The notes below the pieces were generated by a model that saw only the letters and a program-made list of their open reading frames with translations, was not told the origin of the DNA and ran no database searches. This document shows positions 1-13,479 of a stretch of 64,000 nucleotides of DNA, piece after piece. The stretch comes from Cavia porcellus. Its lineage: Eukaryota > Chordata > Mammalia > Rodentia > Caviidae. The position numbers and the translations under genes are program-made. The stretch is taken from contig NW_026947490.1 of the NCBI RefSeq assembly GCF_034190915.1, forward strand, positions 66,081,494-66,145,493. Direction: 5' to 3'. The stretch's first letter is position 1. Each line of letters opens with the position of its first letter.

Positions 1-1085
1 TTCCTGTGAGTAACAGAATCAAATGGATTACGTTGCACATTCCTAATTGCCTTGAGTGAGACTGTGAAAAAGAACGTTTTCCTGCTCTGTGCAGTTTAGT
101 TATTATAAAGAAAGTAAAGCAAAGTGTTTAAGAGACCAAAACTAAACTTTGCTTTAGGGATAAAGGCTGGAGTTCTCAGATATGCAGTTACCAGCCATGG
201 CTGTGTGGCTATTCTGAAAAAGTGACCACAGAGAACACAGTGACTGAGAGAGGAGAGCGGGGAGGCCGAAGCGCTCCTGGCAGGGGAGCGGCGCATCAGA
301 ACTGGCACAGGAGCTGGGTCCTTATTTTCTCCTCGTAACTTTTTCCAAAGTGAGTGCTCTGCTATAGAAGTGTCAAGCACTTTCCGAATGACATTCCAGA
401 TAGAGACTGTGGACCCGGGCTTCTGAGAAAGCACTTAAAACCCACCTTCGGAGCAGCTTTCGGCACCTGGGGCCCTGATGTCAGAAAAGGCGAAGGTGGC
501 AGCTGGTGCTGGCGAGGGGACAGGGTAGAGACTGCCTCAGCCAAGAGGCGGCATGGCTCATCTTTTTCCTAACATGATGTTGCCGTTAATGACAGAAGCC
601 TGGGGAAGACAGGTTATAAATTTGGAATCACTACTTTTACTCAAAATTAGGTGTGAACTCTATTCTAAGAGGGAGAGGGATGAGTCCACATGGCTGGACT
701 GGCCATGGTGCACAGAAGGCTGCTGGGCTCGCAGACCTGGCTGATGCCAGGGACCCTGGGCCCATCTGCTCCCTCGGGACCTGGGCTGCCGTGCCGCAGA
801 CAGAAGGTGGTGTTGTGTGTGACACTAGGCTCAGAGCAGAATTCGGGAAGCTCCACCTTGCTAACCGCTCTGTGTGCAGGCCCTGGCTCCCTTCTGGGGC
901 TCTTAGGTCCTGCAGTGATACCGCAGGCACAGGGAGCACAACTGTAGCTCTTGTTCTAGGGACAAACATGGTTGCTCCTGGAACTGTAGGTGTTGGAGCA
1001 CAGAAGGCCACGGGCCTTTTGTTTGCCAGTAGAAAGGCTGCAGCTTGGTTCTCCTTGGCTGGGATCCGGAGAAGGTGAACATATG

Positions 1086-1105
1086 CACACACACACACAC
1101 ACAGT
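1086..1105. repeat. (CA)n microsatellite
   Basis: A short perfect CA dinucleotide run. Confidence 0.9.
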
Positions 1106-1656
1106 GGGCACACTTCCCTGGTTTTGCTTAAGAGCAGCCTTCATGTGGCAAAGTGTCCCTGCTGCCACTTTCTCACCCGTCTGCTACGGAGGTGGCCTCA
1201 CAGGTGAAGTGCTCACGTCCTGCTAATCAGCTCCAGTGCCAGGGACAATATAAGCAGCAAGGTGGGTTATGGCGGGGTGCAGGGGTACAGGGATCCCGGT
1301 GCAGCTCCCATCAGATGCCTTCCGGGGAACCTTGGACTCTGGTCCAGCTGGGCTTGGTTGAATGTGGAACCCTCTTCAACAGGCATCAGATGTGACCAAA
1401 GCACTGTGTCCTCAGCAGCCCCAGTCTGATCCAGGGCCTGGGACTTGCTCTTCCAGAGTGACAGGGTGTCTTCTCCTGTCCCTGGCCACATTCTTCTGGA
1501 CCCTTCCTTTGGACCAATCAGTACACAAAGATCATCAGCATATAACTAACCTTTCAGTGTTTCTCCAGTAACATATTATATATTTCATAAATTTTTTTAT
1601 GAAAAATGACTTAGAAAACAATTTATTGCTAGAAAGCTACAGAATCTTCAGACTTT

Positions 1657-1658
<2 letters not shown>

Positions 1659-1696
<38 letters not shown>

Positions 1697-1705
1697 ACAC
1701 ACACA
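1659..1705. repeat. (AC)n microsatellite
   Basis: About 47 nt of AC repeat with one AT interruption; likely length-polymorphic. Confidence 0.95.
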
Positions 1706-3341
1706 TCGTGAACTTTTACAATCATAGATTAATACTGAAGTCTTAGGAGAGCTTTTAATGAGTCCCTTCCCATGTTGTCCCTATGAGACACGATTGTTAA
1801 ACACAACTGGGGAGCGGAGTTACGAGCTCAGGGGTCCAGGAGGTCCCCTGCCATTTATGGGCCTGGATCATACTAATAGCCCAAAGTTGGTGTTGATCGG
1901 CCTCAGTGGGGCTTGTCGAAACCCAGTAGTTGTATAACTCTCTGACTAGTGGACCCCACTGGGATCTATATATTTAATTTCAAGACCTTAATTCATGAGT
2001 AGGTTTATTTGTGTGGAACAGGAACGAAGAATTGAGCAGTGTGTGGGAAAATGTCGGCCAGGCTGGCTACCCCTCTGCCATCTCTCACGGCTTTCGGCCC
2101 AGCATGTACGCAGTGGCTTCATCAGCCGTTGGTGTGTCAGGAATCAAGGATCTCTGGTTTCACTCAGGTTGATTTATTTTTCTTTTCCTTGGTAATTGTT
2201 TAGAAACAAAGTAAAATCTGTGAGCTTTTTGGAACTTCTGGAAAAGCCCTTCTCCTGAGGATGACTGAAAAGGAATTTTTCACTGAGCTAGAAAACAGCT
2301 TTGCACAATCCTTTTTTTTCCTAGGGTGTGTCCCGGTGGACACGGGCTCCCCCAGAATGCCCAAGCAAGCAGGAGGCCATGCCCCAGCTGCCAGCAAAAT
2401 AACCCAACCAGATGTGGTTTGTGTTGGCAGGAGGCACCCGAGAACCTTGCCACTGGTGTGGAGGGATAGCTGTACCGCTCTGGGACAAAATTCTCCTCCT
2501 CACCTCTAATTACAAAGATGAAAAAGTCACTAAAATTTTTCAAATTGTCTTAATAGAAGGGTCACATATAAACCAAAGCCACCACCTCAAGCTTTGAAGG
2601 GAAAATGCTGAGGAATTAGTTTCCAAGCACAGCTCCACACCAGTGGGATTTGCAGTGGTCATGGTGAGGGAGGGGACTCTGTTCCAGATAAGAGGCCTGC
2701 AGACCTGGGAAGGCACCGGTGTGCTGTCAGGGGGGTGGTGGTGCTGCTAGAGGCCAAGGGAGACATTTCACTGGAGTTGGTTTGGGCAGCCGGGAAAACT
2801 GCCCCTGTGTCCTGGGCTCAGGGTCTGTTGGGCATTCTGCAGTGACCACCAAGGCCACCCAGGAGTTTGCATCCTAATGCTGCTGCTAGCAGAGGTAAAG
2901 GGTGTGTGATTCAGTCTTCCCATTCATCCTCTGGGTTTGCTTGGGCCCTGACAAGCACAAGATGATGGTGTGATGTGAGTTAGGTATGGTGAACTCAAAA
3001 TGTCCATGCATTGGGCTGTGAGTGGCTCACCAGGGTGAAGACTTTGTATCTCTTCTGAATTCCCATCTTCTGTTATGTATTAACACAGATTGTGGCCTTC
3101 AGTGGGATCTCAGAAAACAACTGCTAACTGAAGAAAGCACATCCACCTCAACTGTATGTACCAACAGGTGGACTTTGGTGTCAGTGGTCCCCATCCTACA
3201 TTGGCAACAGCCACCTGGAGATCATTAAGGGGTCCCCATGCATCTCATTTCAGTATCTATGGCATCATCTTCAACCTCTCCTGCAGCAATCTGTCTTTTG
3301 AAGGCTTGCCCCTTTGTTGTTACAACTACCTGCAAGAGTCT

Positions 3342-3565
3342 GGTTATTATAACAAACTACCATAGATTGAGCAGCTTGTAAATAACAGAAATCTATTCCT
3401 CAAGCTCTGGAGCCTGGAAAGTCCAGATTAAGTGTTACAGGTTTAGCATCTGGTGAGGGCCCATGCCTGGGGTTATAGCTGGTTGCCATTGTCTTGTGAT
3501 TTCTTCATGAGTGGGAGCCATGAACGAGATCTCTGAGGTCTCTTACAAAGATGCTAATCTCTGCT
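3342..3565 (-). repeat. MLT1/MaLR-like LTR fragment, reverse orientation
   Basis: The segment opens ggttattataacaaactacc and continues with a lightly diverged aacagaaatctatt block. This matches the reverse complement of the 3' end of MLT1-type LTRs. It is old and incomplete; the family name is from memory. Confidence 0.55.
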
Positions 3566-4195
3566 GTGTCAGTCAGCTTCCCTTAACTGTAACAAATATC
3601 TGGAATAATCAACTTAGAAAAGGAAAAATGTTCTTTCAGTTCTCCCTGTCAAGATTGGCCTTTATGGGCAACTTCTGTCTCTAAGACTGGTCTTAAGTTA
3701 GATCACACCTTCTGTGGGTGCAAATTTTAGTATCATATACCCTTTTATGGATAAACATATAACCAGTGTTACCTCCTTCCAAATATGATGTATTATAGGG
3801 AGTAAAAAGATTTACCATGTGGGAAATGAGAAAAATGTGAGTCCCTGTATGACCATGATAGGTTGACCCAATTTCACGGCAGAAGTGTGGCGGAACAAAG
3901 CCACTCTCTTCATGGGCAGGAAGCAGAGAGGTGGAAGAAGCTGGAGACTTACAGTCCTCTTGTGGGAGGACCTGCAGTGACCTGTACACAAGGCCTCACA
4001 CTCTAAGGCTCCACCGTCTCCTGATAGAGCACCCTAGGGACTAATGCTTTAACACATAATGAACCTTTGTGGAACACTCAAGACCCAAATTATAACCCTA
4101 CCTAAGGGCCTCCCTCACCTTCCGATGCTACAACATTGGAGATAGAACTTCAACCTGTGAGCTTCGAAGGGACACAGACATTCAGACAACAGCAC
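3566..4195 (-). repeat. Second LTR-like element, reverse orientation
   Basis: It opens tgctgtgtcagtcagcttcc and contains aactgtaacaaatatctgg. Later blocks such as gaagcagagaggtgg and ttcaacctgtgagct are typical of reversed rodent MaLR-type LTRs. It directly abuts the previous fragment. Confidence 0.5.
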
Positions 4196-5952
4196 TACCC
4201 ATGAAACACGTTCCTCATGGGCCCTTGCATTGTTGGGGGATTACGTTCTGTCTTTCTGCAAGACCAGGCTCTGGTCTTCTTGGCCATCCACCCAGCCATA
4301 CCAGCTCCCAGCTGCCTACAACCTGGTACGGTTCTCTGTACCTGAAAGCAATTAGCAAATGCATGTTAAATCACTTAGTCTTTCTAATTAATTTGCATTA
4401 CTTTCTTCTGGAAAGCATTTAAGGTGATTCATAAGGTATATAAATATGGCTAGATGGAATAGATTTTTTCTGACTAGAAGAATTGCTGTTCCTTCCACAT
4501 CTGAGGGTAAGGGTTGGTATACAAGAGACCTTTCTATGAAATTGACTTTGGTTCATTCACAGAGAAGAAGATGTTCATGAAAACATGAGCGATCTCACAG
4601 AACCTATGAGAACAGTTAAGAACAGGTTCTAGAAATGGATGGAAATAGCAGACTGGAGAGCAAGGTCTCCGTGCAGGGAGCTGATCCCACTGCTGCTGCT
4701 GAGTCCCCACCGGTGAGTCTTCACTGCTGCTGCCCTGGAGTTACGAGACTGCCACCCGTACAGGCTTTGCCAACGGTCTCAGTGGCCCTTGTCCTTCGGG
4801 GGTCAAGCTCCAGGGTTTCAGACCATGTTTTGAGAATGAAAGTCAGTGGTTGGACTTTACTTGCCTCTCAGGTATGCTGTCCAGTCCCTTTATAACCGCC
4901 CACCTCGTCTGTAATCCTTAAGTCCTCCATGCCGTGTGTGCCACCTACGGCCAGCCCAGCCCAGTCCCTGGAGCCCTGCCCTCAGTGAGCTTTCCCTGCA
5001 GATGACATCATACAATGGTGCAGCTGGCTCTTTCCTGCTGTAGCTCCAAATCCTTCCTCTGAGCAATGGATTTTTTTTCTTGCAGCCAGACAACAAGCCA
5101 ATGTCTCTCTATTTCCTCTGGAGTTGGTTAGTTATTGACAACACACTCACAGGTAACTAGATTGGGAACATCATGAGGGAGGGCTTTAGTTCTGTTCTTT
5201 AGTACAGTGCCATGGCTAGACCATGGGCACGTGATATTTGGTAAATGTGTTGGAAAAACTGAATGAATAAACGATTCCAACAACACTCTGCATTGTAAAG
5301 CTGTGCTTAGGAAATTACATACTGGAATTCTAAACCACAGGGAGCCCAAGTCAGACATGAAAAAACACATACATGGTTTTTAGGAAAGCATAGCAGGAAG
5401 GATCCTTGGTTCTCGTAAATGTCAGAGAGAAACCTGGTTACAATCCCCAAGCCCACCACCAATTCAAAGCAGCACCAGAGGAAGGGGAGGGTTTGATGGC
5501 TGGGATGATCCTTGCTAATTTGGGGCAAGGGGAAACCAGGCCCAAAGCTTTTTACCTCTAGTGCTCATGAATGGGGATGTGGAGAGGCCTGGGCCTATGT
5601 GATCCAGGGCAAACTCCTAGAGCTTCATGCTAAGCCCCTGAGTGACTGAGCTTTCCAAGAGATTGGATTTGGCGAGTATTTGTAACAAATATCATCGGGC
5701 ATCGCTCAGAAATATCTGTAAACGATAAATGTGCTTTGTTGAATTTCTGCTGAGTGATTCTGAGGCATTGCTTAGAAATGAAGGAAACAAAATTCCATCT
5801 GTCCTGAACACATATTTGTGTATCTACATACCACCAGCACGAATGTCATCTCTGTTAGTGTCCAAATCTTTCAATTCCAGGGAAAGAGCAAATCGGTTAC
5901 TACCCATGAGAAAAAGTCAGTATGTTTAAGGCAGGTGTCTAGAAAGCTGCCT

Positions 5953-6066
5953 GCTATTGGGGGTTTAGCTCAGCATCATGAGTGCCTGCCTGGCAAGTGC
6001 AAAGTCGTGAGTTCGATCCCCGGTACCAAAGGAAAGGAAAGGAAAGGAAAGGAAAGGAAAGGAAAG
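5953..6066 (+). repeat. ID SINE (tRNA-Ala-derived) with (GGAAA)n tail
   Basis: The tRNA-like head has an A box (tttagctcagcat) and B box (gagttcgatcc) and ends ggtacc, followed by a (GGAAA)n tail at 6029-6066. Imperfect flanking repeats (aaagctgcctgct before, aaagcaactgct after) look like a mutated target duplication. Confidence 0.85.
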
Positions 6067-6119
6067 CAACTGCTTTCCAAATCACAGCCAAATTTGCACA
6101 GTCTTAGAAAGATCTCTCC

Positions 6120-6250
6120 AAGAGGGGCCTCAGAGGCCATTCACTCCACTGTCCAGGGAAACTGAGGCCCAGGGAAAGGATGATGCTACTTAAAGGCCTT
6201 CGCTGAACTGGAACTCAGACCCACTTCATCTTAGAACTCTAAGACTGTTG
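6120..6250 (+). repeat. MIR SINE fragment
   Basis: The blocks ggaaactgaggcccaggg and ctggaactcagaccc match the MIR core and 3' region. Confidence 0.6.
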
Positions 6251-7707
6251 GTTCTGGTTCTGGCCAAGGGGACTGATAAATTAATGATGCAAACAACTTT
6301 TTTGAAGCCCAAAGCATGGGCAGTTCCCAAGCACTTTCCAGTAGTAGCTTCGGTTCTTTTCTTGATATTTATTTCATGGGTCACTTGCTTCCATGATGCA
6401 TTTCACTCTGAGAAGCCTATAAAGCTCCGTGGACTGGGCTGAGCTCTCGGGGCTGGCTGAGCAGTTAGATTTTCACATCTGGCCGCCGTCCACCTGTTCT
6501 CAGTGCCCATTTCCCGCATGTCCCAGCGCCGAGGAGGGGCGCACTCTCTGAGCTGGCCAGCAGCTGCACAGCTGGAATTCATTCTGTGTAGGCCCGGGCG
6601 AGCAGGCCCAGCCCTAAGTGGAAACTTGTTCTCTGTCAAGACTGGAGCCAGCTCCATCCACCCCACTCTTTCTTGACACGAAATGTTTTCCTGGCTTCTT
6701 GGGGAAGTAACTTTAAACTGGTCATCGAAGCTGAGGCCCATCGGGAAGCAGGAGCAAAATTCAACAGTTTACACTGTTATCCTTCTTGCCATTCTAACCC
6801 TGGTCATGCGGTGCCCCGTTGGATGTGGGGTGCGTACTGTGGCACACACACTCCGACAGCTGGAATTTACACATGGACCCATCTCAGCCTGCCGGTTCCA
6901 GGGGCTGGGATTTCCTGAACCCAGAGCACTAATTCTGGTGTAGTTTTCATTCTTCTTTTCTGTCTTAAGCAAACAGGGAATGTGTGTGGGCAGAGAGGCT
7001 GATTTGGTTAGCAGCAGATTGCTTCTCCGTTTGTTTCGTGAGGTGAATTTAGGAGTGTCCAGAGAAAGGAAAATACAGTTGGAGCAGCCCGCTTGTTTAT
7101 TGTTCCTGGCAGGTATTCCGAGGCCTCCGTGTTCCTGTCTAACACACCAGCTTTGCCTCCAGCCTTTGGAAAACAAAACCTTGACTAACACTGACCCTCA
7201 TCAGCCCTCCCTGGACTGGTGAAATAAACAAGGGAAGCTTGGCCTGGACAGATGAAATTCTCCATCTCCCAGGGCAGGGCTGCAGGTTCTGGAGAGTGAG
7301 GCTCCCCCTGCTGTTGGCCCGGCGCAGGCAGAAGAGGGAGCCAAGCCATGGGTGCTGCAAGCAGAGAGAGTCCCAGGAGGCCAGAGCGCCCCGCAAACCT
7401 CTCATGCTCTTTCACTGTTAGGTCAATGTCTCTCACGTCTCTTCTCTGAGAGATGCACGGGCCCCCTCCGGCCCCTCCAGTGTGCTAATGGTGAGACTAT
7501 AAAAAGAAACTAAACTGCTGTGGCTTGGAAGGCAAATTCCCGTCCTAACCAGCGCATCTGTTTCCACATCTGGGAAACAGCTCCAGCACCCCAGCTCATG
7601 GGGCCTAGGAAGGTTAAATGCTAGCACGTACAGAAACTCCTACCCCAGCCTGAGGTGCATGCCTTATAGGCCCATTAGTGATGGCTTCCACTGCCCTCTA
7701 TGACTTG

Positions 7708-7721
7708 CTGCCCCCAAGTGG
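7708..7721 (-). promoter_or_regulatory. CTCF-like motif
   Basis: CTGCCCCCAAGTGG on the plus strand matches the reverse CTCF core consensus with one mismatch. Motif match only. Confidence 0.3.
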
Positions 7722-8062
7722 AAATCCCCCACTGCAGGTCACAGTAAGCCCCTGGCACACTGGCCTGGGGTCCAGCGGGTAAGGCCACACAGCTGCTATT
7801 TCCCAGGGAGTGGCAATCATTCAGAGCTGAGCCCTGTGAGTGCTCTGCCGTGCTTTACCTGTGTGGCCTCTTTCTCAGCACCAGGCTCTCCTTCTGTGGG
7901 CACCGGCCTCAAGCAAGAGATTGTACCTGCCTGGTGCAGCTCCTTCTCAAGTGTGCCCAGGGCCTCTCCCAGTAGAGAGGATAGAGATAATAACATGGAA
8001 TGCATTGACTATTGGTATTCTCCTATTAGTTTGCTATGAAATGTCTTTACCTTTTTTTCATT

Positions 8063-8096
8063 AAAAAAAAAAGCAAAAAAAAAAAAAAAAAAAAAA
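8063..8096. repeat. A-rich tract
   Basis: Nearly pure A of about 34 nt, with no recognisable SINE body on its left. The source is unclear. Confidence 0.9.
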
Positions 8097-10345
8097 GGAC
8101 AGGAGGACAGGAGAGCGATTGCACTTTCACCCAGGTCTCTCCTCTGTCCATAAGCATCCTCACAACAGCCCAGATGCACAGCGACGCATGGGAGAAGCAG
8201 GGCAGAAGTGACAGCCAGGGGGCCTCATTGATGAACTAGCGGAAGCCTGAGCCCCACACAGCTGCGGCAGACTTCGCTTCAGGCCCCTGCGATGGGCTCC
8301 CTCTCTTTGTGGGGACTTGGGGCAATAGAGGAGACCCCCTTGAGACACCGATGCAAACAAATTAAGCCCAGGTCTGCAGCGTAAACACCAGGCTCAGTGG
8401 GCTGCAGGGAATGCAGTGAACTTGACTGTGCTGCTCCAGCGTCTGCTCAGGCCCCTGATAGAAAGGAGGCGTGGAGAATACTGAGTTTCTGCCCCAGCTG
8501 CTGCCTGATGCTCGTCAGGCTCACTCTGATTCCTCATGGGCCATGAATCATCTTATGACTACTAAGGAAAGGATTCTTACTTATGTAACAGCACACTGGC
8601 AAATGAGGCCAGTCTGCAGTGGGCGGGAGGTGGGACATGCCAGGCACAGCCCTGTGGTGTGTTCCACAGTGGCTCCGGGACTGCCCAGTAAGCCAGACCT
8701 GGGGTGGCTGTGAGTGCAGCCCACTGGGGCCCAGCCAGGTGGTCTGGCTTTGGAAGCGAGCACAAGGACCACGGTGCTGCCATAGTGGCCTGTCATGGAC
8801 GTCCTGGGGTAGCTCTGCCCATGGTGCAGGCCCCCAGCCCATTCCTGGAAGTGGGTCCCAGATCCTTGGCTTGTTCAGGGAATCACCTGTTTCTCCCGCC
8901 CTTCCCAGCAGGGGCCCAGTCTATCTAGAGCCACAAGGGGCAGCAACAGGGTTTCAGAGGAAGGGGGTTCAGAGTGACAGGGGTTGCTTTTCTATTTGCT
9001 AAGTGGGTGGGCAGGCACCCTCCTAACCAGTCATCTGTCACATTCTTGTCCTGCAGTCCCTCCATGCTTTGCCACTAGACCCCAGGACCATCAAAGCCAC
9101 CGAGTCCCTCTGGTACAGAAGATGTCAGCTGGGTCCTCAGAGATGTGAAATCTCCTAAACTATCATGTTGTGGCCCTTGGAGGCCCTGTGACTGGGAAGA
9201 GACCTTGGCCTTGTACCCATGGTCCCTTTTGGAATGACAAAGCTTCTGACTTCCTGGATGCCCCCTGCTGGCTGTCCCCGCACTATTCCCCTCATGTACA
9301 AAGTCCAATGCCAGCACAAACCCCACTGAAGTGTAGGTTCTAAGGGCACCCATGGCTCCCGGGTCCCCACCCTGTTCCCAGCCTGCAGCCTGCTTCCTCA
9401 GAGTTTGTAATATCTGCTAATTACGGGGCATTTCCTGCTGGCTGTGACTTCATGGACAGCAAGTAGTGATCAAGCCAAATAGTTTCCGGATAACTCCATC
9501 CCGGTGCTGGGCCTACCTCTCCCCACCCGGCAGGTCTTTTCTGGCTCCTTGGCCAAGCCTGAGGCCCCCTCTGCTGGCAGCCCTGTCTGCAGCACATCGT
9601 GGAAAGCCTTGGCCAAAGTGGCCCAGCCTAGAAGAAATGCAAACTCAGCCCTTTAGCAGAAGATTTGATTTTTTTTCTTGGCACTCTAATAAAGTAACTG
9701 GTGGTAGAAATAAAGACAGAGAGTTCATCCAGGTGGTCCTGGTTAACTTGGCAACTCTTGCTTTCCTAAGTTGAACTACTGATGCTCCAGTGGCTTGGCT
9801 GTGGGGACTTCATCTTTGAATGCAGTTCATTCAGATGTCCCCGATAAGCAAGGAAGGGCCTGCTGTCTGCTCTGCCCCCCACACGGCTCCACTTCCCACG
9901 GTGCCCTGGGGTCTGTCATTTCAAGGCCATTTTCTTTCTTTGTGTTTTTTCTCTTTGGTTTTTCTGAATCTCACCTAGCATGGAGAAGCTGACACATGGC
10001 AAGCATTCGATGCTTCAGAAGAAAAGTACGTGAACAACCCAGTGAGTAGTGTGTAGCCACAAAGAGAAAGAGCTTAGCTATGAGACACTAAAAACCCAAA
10101 GGGCTGTTGACTGTACAGCTCACAGGGCCGATCACCTGGCCCGACACGTACGGGCCACCTGCAGCCAAGGTCTGGCCCTCACTAAGGACCCTCCCAAGCT
10201 TGCCAGCCCCAGAGTGCCCAGCAACATCCTCCATGCAGGGAGTGTTGAAATGCTCACAGCTGTGCAGTGGGACAGTCATGTAAGCACCAGTCAGCTCATG
10301 CAGGCTAAAAATAGACCTGTGACTTGAACACTGCATCTTTAGGGG

Positions 10346-10375
10346 TTTTTTTTTTTTTGTTGTTGTTGTTGTTGT
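10346..10375. repeat. Poly(T)/(GTT)n tract
   Basis: A T run followed by (GTT)n. Confidence 0.9.
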
Positions 10376-10769
10376 CATTGCCTTTGGGCCGGATTTCCTG
10401 AGGAGTGGGAGTGTGGAAGCCTCGAGGGTTTGCTGCTGCCCCAGGAAATCCTGACTGCTCTGTGGTGGTCACAACTTTCTCCTCCGCACAGCATCCTGCT
10501 CAGAGCCAGGAAGAGGCCGCCTCCAAGCCCTGTGCCTGTTGTCTTGGGGATGCTGGTGAGAACAGTGGCTTCTGTGGGGATCAGATAGCCTTCAAGGGAT
10601 CATCCCAGAGCTGGACACAGGGCCTCTGAGCTGAGCTGGGCCAGCTGGGCCTGCCAGCTGCCCCTCGAGGCACCCCCAGTCCTCACTGGGCTGTAGGTCA
10701 CAAGCACCTTTCTTTTGTAACCTTGCCTGCTGTGCCACATGCAGGCCAGTGGTCAGTACTTCCTGTAGT

Positions 10770-10980
10770 AGCTGGACAGGGCATAGACAAATGCTTATGC
10801 TCCCAGGACTGTGGCAGCCCGAGGAAGGATGATCCCAAGTTCAAGTCCAGCCTGGGTAATTTAGTAACTCAATGAAATCCTGTGTAAAAATAAAGACTGG
10901 GTTATAGCTCGGTGCAAAGACCCTGGATTTAATCCCCATTACCAAAAAAGAAAAGAAAATAGAAGAAAAAAAAAAAAGAT
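10770..10980 (+). repeat. B1-ID dimeric SINE
   Basis: A B1-like left half (gcttatgctcccaggactgt, then gatcccaagttcaag and agcctggg) is followed by an ID-like right half (ggttatagctcggtgc, cctggatttaatccccatt) and an A-rich tail. The dimer architecture is known from non-muroid rodents. Confidence 0.75.
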
Positions 10981-11483
10981 GAGTCCCACAGCAGACTGGC
11001 TGCACACTCTTGCTAGATAGGACTCCACCATCCCTGCAGGCCCAGAAGTACCATGCCAATCACTTTCTCTGGCCTCACTACCCCCAGCTGCATCTGCCGC
11101 CTCCCCACTGTGGACCCATCTGTCGTGGCCCCACCCCGAGGAGTTCCCTTTGGGTCTCTACTGATCCCAGTCTCTCTTTGCAGCACCCTACGTGTTCAGT
11201 CTTCCCTTCAGTCTGCAGCACCAGGACATACTCCCTGCCTTCACCCTGCCTTCACTCAACTGTCCTGGGCCAGCCCGAAGCTCACCACAAGCACCTTCCT
11301 CTCTGAACTTCTACTGAGCGTCAGGCAGACCTTACCGGGAGCCTGGTCTCTATGGCTCTGTGATAAGTCCTTTGGAGAGAGGTGCACGAGTGCTTGGGGA
11401 CAAGCCACCTGTGGGTGTGGGCTTCTTTGACTTGGTCCTGACCTCTCTGTCCTTTATTACCCTGTGAACAAATGACCCCACCA

Positions 11484-11620
11484 CAGTGGTTCTCAACTGG
11501 GGAACAGTTTGCCCTCTAGAGGACAAATTGAAAATTTGGGGGTTGACACAACTAGGACTGTGGAAACACCCCACAGTGCACAAGACACCACCAGCAAAGC
11601 GTTTGCAGCCCAGACATCAC
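11484..11620 (+). mobile_element. MER5A-like hAT/Charlie non-autonomous DNA transposon
   Basis: It starts with cagtggttctcaactgggg and continues with a gacaaattg...ggttgacacaacta block and a ccacagtgcacaagac block, in MER5A order. The right terminal inverted repeat is not visible. Confidence 0.6.
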
Positions 11621-13119
11621 CAGCGAGGGCCCTGCTGTGACCCTTAATGGTGCATCAACCCGGCAGATTAGTAGGACTCCGGATGTGTCTGCAATGACTG
11701 ACAGGAAGGCCAGCAGACTGAGGAGGGAAGCCCTGGGTGTGGGTGGGACCCACAAAGAGCCGTGCAACATTATGCAAAAAAAAAAAAAGGAAAGAAGAAA
11801 TGTCCCCTCTTTGCAGGAACTCTGGCCTTCGCCATTGCCTTTGGATATTGGTCTCTAATTTTTTCAGGCTCCAGTGCAGACTTGCACTAGCAACTGCAGC
11901 AAACTTCGGGGTCTTCAACCTTTGACGGTGACCGGGTTCTCCGTCTCTCAGGGCACCGCAGACAGAGATCTTGGATTCTTCCACCTCTGATCCACAGATT
12001 CCCATGGGAAGTCTTCTCCTTCTGACTTTGTACACCTGCCTGTTAAATCTTGTGTATGATCATGCATATATTTTATGTTGTTTCTGTTCCTCTGCGGAAC
12101 ACTCAGCCATCTGCCCTGCTTCCTGAGCTTATATCTCCTCACCTGTAAAGAACAAGGCTGCAGAGAAACCTAGCCAAGACAGGAGGTGTGAAAGCAGGTG
12201 AAAATGCAAACACAGTACCCACCACAGCTATTTATGTGACATTACTGCCGCCTGTACCCTGCTGCTGGTGTTTCTTCACCAGCAAAGGGACTGGTGTGAG
12301 GATAGCAGGGAGGCGGAAGGATGGCTTGTGTCTGCTGTGATTCCCAGTGAAGCCATCCTGCATCAGCACAGCACAGCTCTGCTTTGCAGAACCGGAACAG
12401 GGCTCTGACCATGAGGGAAGCAGCCCCACCACACTCAGCTGGTGGTGGAACACGAGATGCCTTGCACGCACTTCAGTTGCTGATCACACCCATCACCTCG
12501 AGACCATGCTGGTGAAAGCATTTGAAACTCTGTACACATGCAGCCCCTCTCTGGTACCACTTTCTGCAGCACAGTGTGGGGACACAGTGAAGACTCGGTA
12601 GATACCTGCAGCTTAACTAAGTGGGAATTACTATGTGGTATCAAGACAGGATGGGAAAGTGTAGCCTTTTGTGTGCGCTTAGAGCCATAAAGTCAGATTC
12701 TAATGCCTGGAATGCACTAGAAGATGGCAAGAGTCTCTGGTTCCAGAGGACAGCCTGAGACCTTTAACGACAATGAGCAAGACCACCTGTGACCTGCTTG
12801 ATGCCATTCTCAGAGGCCACCTCCTATGCATTTCACCAGTATGCCAGGCACATACTCATGCAGCTGGCAGACAGGGTCAGAGCAACCATGACCAGGGAGG
12901 GACAAGCAGAGTGGATAGGCAGCCATGCCCATACCCAGGGAGGGAGACAGATTATAAAGGTCTACTCACAACTCTGTTCCTTGCTTGCAACGCTGTGTTC
13001 TCCACTGGACTATGTCTCCTTTGCTGATGAGCTAAATAAGCTAGCTGTCACCTTTATTGGCTTGGGAGCTGCCTAAGGGATTTGTGAAGCAATTTGTGCA
13101 TGCATCTGCGTGGCTTTTG

Positions 13120-13365
13120 GAGGTGTGTCTGTGGAGACTATATCTGGTCCCTGGCCTCTTCATCTATTGTACCCCTGCTCGGCTTCCTGGCCACCATAAA
13201 ATAAACAGCTAACCTCTACCATGCCCTTGTACCATGATGTTCCTGCCTTGGACCCAGCTGATCATGGACTGAGTCATCTGAAACAACGAACCAAATTGAA
13301 TTCCTCCTCCTTTAAATTGTAGACATTGGATATCGTGTCCCAGTGATAGGAAGGCTGACTAACAA
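13120..13365 (+). repeat. MaLR-type LTR, 3' portion
   Basis: The blocks gatcatggactgagtcatc, ttcctcctcctttaaattg and tcccagtgataggaaggctg end at ctaac. This is the degenerate 3' tail of a MaLR-type LTR. The segment from 12785 to 13080 just upstream is open in one frame but matches nothing I know. Confidence 0.5.
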
Positions 13366-13479
13366 ATCAACGGAGCCAGGCATTAATCTCCAGCTTGCCC
13401 AGTTCCTGCTTGGAACACAAAAATCACAGTCCACCATTGTCTTTTTATGTGTGAGGGGCAGATGGAATCACCTGGCTTC

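Noticed and set aside
12789..13076. 95-residue plus-strand open frame that looked like a processed pseudogene
   Set aside because: No family matched, there is no A tail, and it abuts an LTR tail; better explained as repeat-derived.
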